This document shows, one piece after another, positions 35,769 to 36,190 of a stretch of DNA of 36,190 bases. The notes under the pieces are model-generated. The model saw only the letters and a list, made by a program, of their open reading frames with translations. It searched no databases and was not told the DNA's origin. The translations under genes were made by a program, and so were the position numbers. Origin of the DNA: Burkholderiales bacterium (GTDB taxonomy: Bacteria; Pseudomonadota; Gammaproteobacteria; Burkholderiales; Burkholderiaceae_E); assembly GCA_026399835.1 (NCBI GenBank), contig JAPLQE010000030.1, forward strand, positions 1 to 36,190. The letters run 5' to 3'. Each line of letters starts with the position of its first letter. Position 1 is the stretch's first letter.

Positions 35769-35849
35769 ATAGGAATTTTGAACGCCCTCACAAGGCCCGG
35801 CAGGGGGTAGCCGGCAGGGGTGGCAGGCGCCAAGCGCAGGGGGCTGCAC
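35765..35849 (-). repeat. Repeat copy 3 (85 bp): IS91/ISCR-like oriIS end
   Basis: Identical to copy 1 through GGATAGGAATTTTGAACG and onward, but it ends 22 bases short (after GGGGGCTGCAC). There it joins directly to a middle piece of the IS91-like transposase gene on the same strand. This is the copy that links the repeat family physically to an IS91-type transposase with an internal deletion. Confidence 0.85.
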
Positions 35850-36050
35850 GGCGTCTTCAACTCCAGCTGCACCTGCCCTGCCGCGTTCACCTGGATGCGC
35901 TCCTCCGACAGTGCCGGCCGCGTGATGTAGCGGCACAACCGCTCCAGCCGCCTGCGATCGTGTGCTTCGACTCGGACCGCAGCATGCAGGCTGAACCCGT
36001 CGATGTCGGCGCACAGGCGCTGGCGCGCTGCGGCCTCGCGCGGCATCGCC
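35850..36050 (-). pseudogene. Middle fragment of an IS91-family (Y2) transposase
   Basis: Leftward translation gives LCADIDGFSLHAAVRVEAHD, then RRLERLCRYITRPALSEERI and QVQLELKTP. The series DGFSLHA, R-x-x-LE-x-LCRYI-x-RP and L-x-LKTP is the catalytic-region signature of IS91/ISCR-type rolling-circle transposases. It is cut on its upstream side by the IS66 end at 36051. Downstream, KTP is fused by deletion to the oriIS repeat, so about half the gene is missing. Confidence 0.82.
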
Positions 36051-36078
36051 GTAAGCGCCCGGGCAAGTCACCTTGCCC
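36051..36078 (-). mobile_element. Terminal inverted repeat of an IS66-family element
   Basis: GTAAGCGCCCGGGCAAG followed by TCACCTTGCCC. It matches 28 bases of the palindrome at 33049-33086, and the transposase tail begins 17 bases inward. GTAA tips are typical of IS66-family ends. The element extends beyond the window to the right. Confidence 0.8.
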
Positions 36079-36094
36079 AGCTGCCTGATTCGTG

Positions 36095-36190
36095 TCAGAT
36101 CGCCGCGGTCGGCGTCCAGAGATGCGGCAGCAACTCGTCGATGCGGCTGTTCGGCTGCGTGGGCAGCCGCTCGAGCACGTCGCGCAGGTA
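36095..36190 (-). CDS. C-terminus of an IS66-family transposase (TnpC), partial
   Basis: The last 31 codons read YLRDVLERLPTQPNSRIDEL then LPHLWTPTAAI and a TGA stop at 36095. This is the standard ending of IS66 transposases. The remainder lies outside the window, so whether this copy is intact cannot be judged. It is inserted in the IS91-like transposase fragment at 36050. Confidence 0.82.
   Translation of the reverse strand, partial: YLRDVLERLPTQPNSRIDELLPHLWTPTAAI

Overview
The window is GC-rich DNA that most likely comes from a betaproteobacterium of the Burkholderiales type. This is inferred from the full atpIBEFHAGDC operon in the usual proteobacterial order, from Bug/TctC-type solute-binding proteins standing alone beside catabolic genes, from a YfcF-type glutathione transferase, and from codons almost always ending in G or C. 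The left two thirds look like ordinary chromosome. The right third (about 24.9-36.2 kb) is an accessory region full of broken mobile elements and large unrecognised proteins.

Layout. (1) 1-171 is the start of a leftward exported protein, divergent from a strong promoter (377-405) driving the nine-gene ATP synthase operon (448-7549), which ends in an intrinsic terminator. (2) 7601-8900 holds a proline-rich orphan protein and a decayed second copy of the 5' end of a glycosyltransferase gene. (3) 9046-14491: alkB alkane monooxygenase, a leftward receiver-TPR protein, the intact glycosyltransferase, and an overlapping pseudouridine-synthase-like gene whose catalytic Asp position reads Glu. (4) 14631-21287: a tightly packed eight-gene rightward operon with four 4-base start/stop overlaps. 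It encodes an Asp-box propeller protein, a carboxymuconolactone-decarboxylase-family protein, a maleate-isomerase/Asp-Glu-racemase-like enzyme, two Bug/TctC receptors, an HpcH/HpaI aldolase, a PDC-lactonase-like amidohydrolase and YfcF. It looks like uptake and breakdown of an organic (di)acid or aromatic-derived acid. (5) 21346-24874: a leftward EthD-like protein, DUF1272 and rhodanese genes, a divergent FtrA/GlxA-type regulator, and an unusual open frame joining an unnamed domain to an RNase D-like 3'-5' exonuclease.

(6) 24.9-36.2 kb is a patchwork. Three copies of an 85-107 bp repeat carry a sequence very like the oriIS end of IS91/ISCR rolling-circle elements, and a fourth diverged oriIS-like site is present, all in one orientation. 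Pieces of an IS91-like Y2 transposase, an IS1595-type transposase, and IS66 ends and tails lie around them. At two copies the sequence outside the oriIS is the 3' stump of an ordinary gene (an FG-GAP protein; a SCO1/SenC protein). Between the repeats sit two paralogous proteins of about 900 residues. They share a nearly identical 400 bp central block and end in diverged C-terminal domains with a JAMM/JAB-like pattern (E-x-G-W, HTHP, S-x-x-D). The second copy has one in-frame amber codon. Further right are an unrecognised 429-residue protein, a gene truncated by an oriIS repeat, and IS91/IS66 remnants at the window edge. The paralogous pair in its rolling-circle-element setting is the best candidate for something undescribed; a secreted-effector or polymorphic-toxin role is inference only.

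No tRNA, rRNA or CRISPR array was seen.
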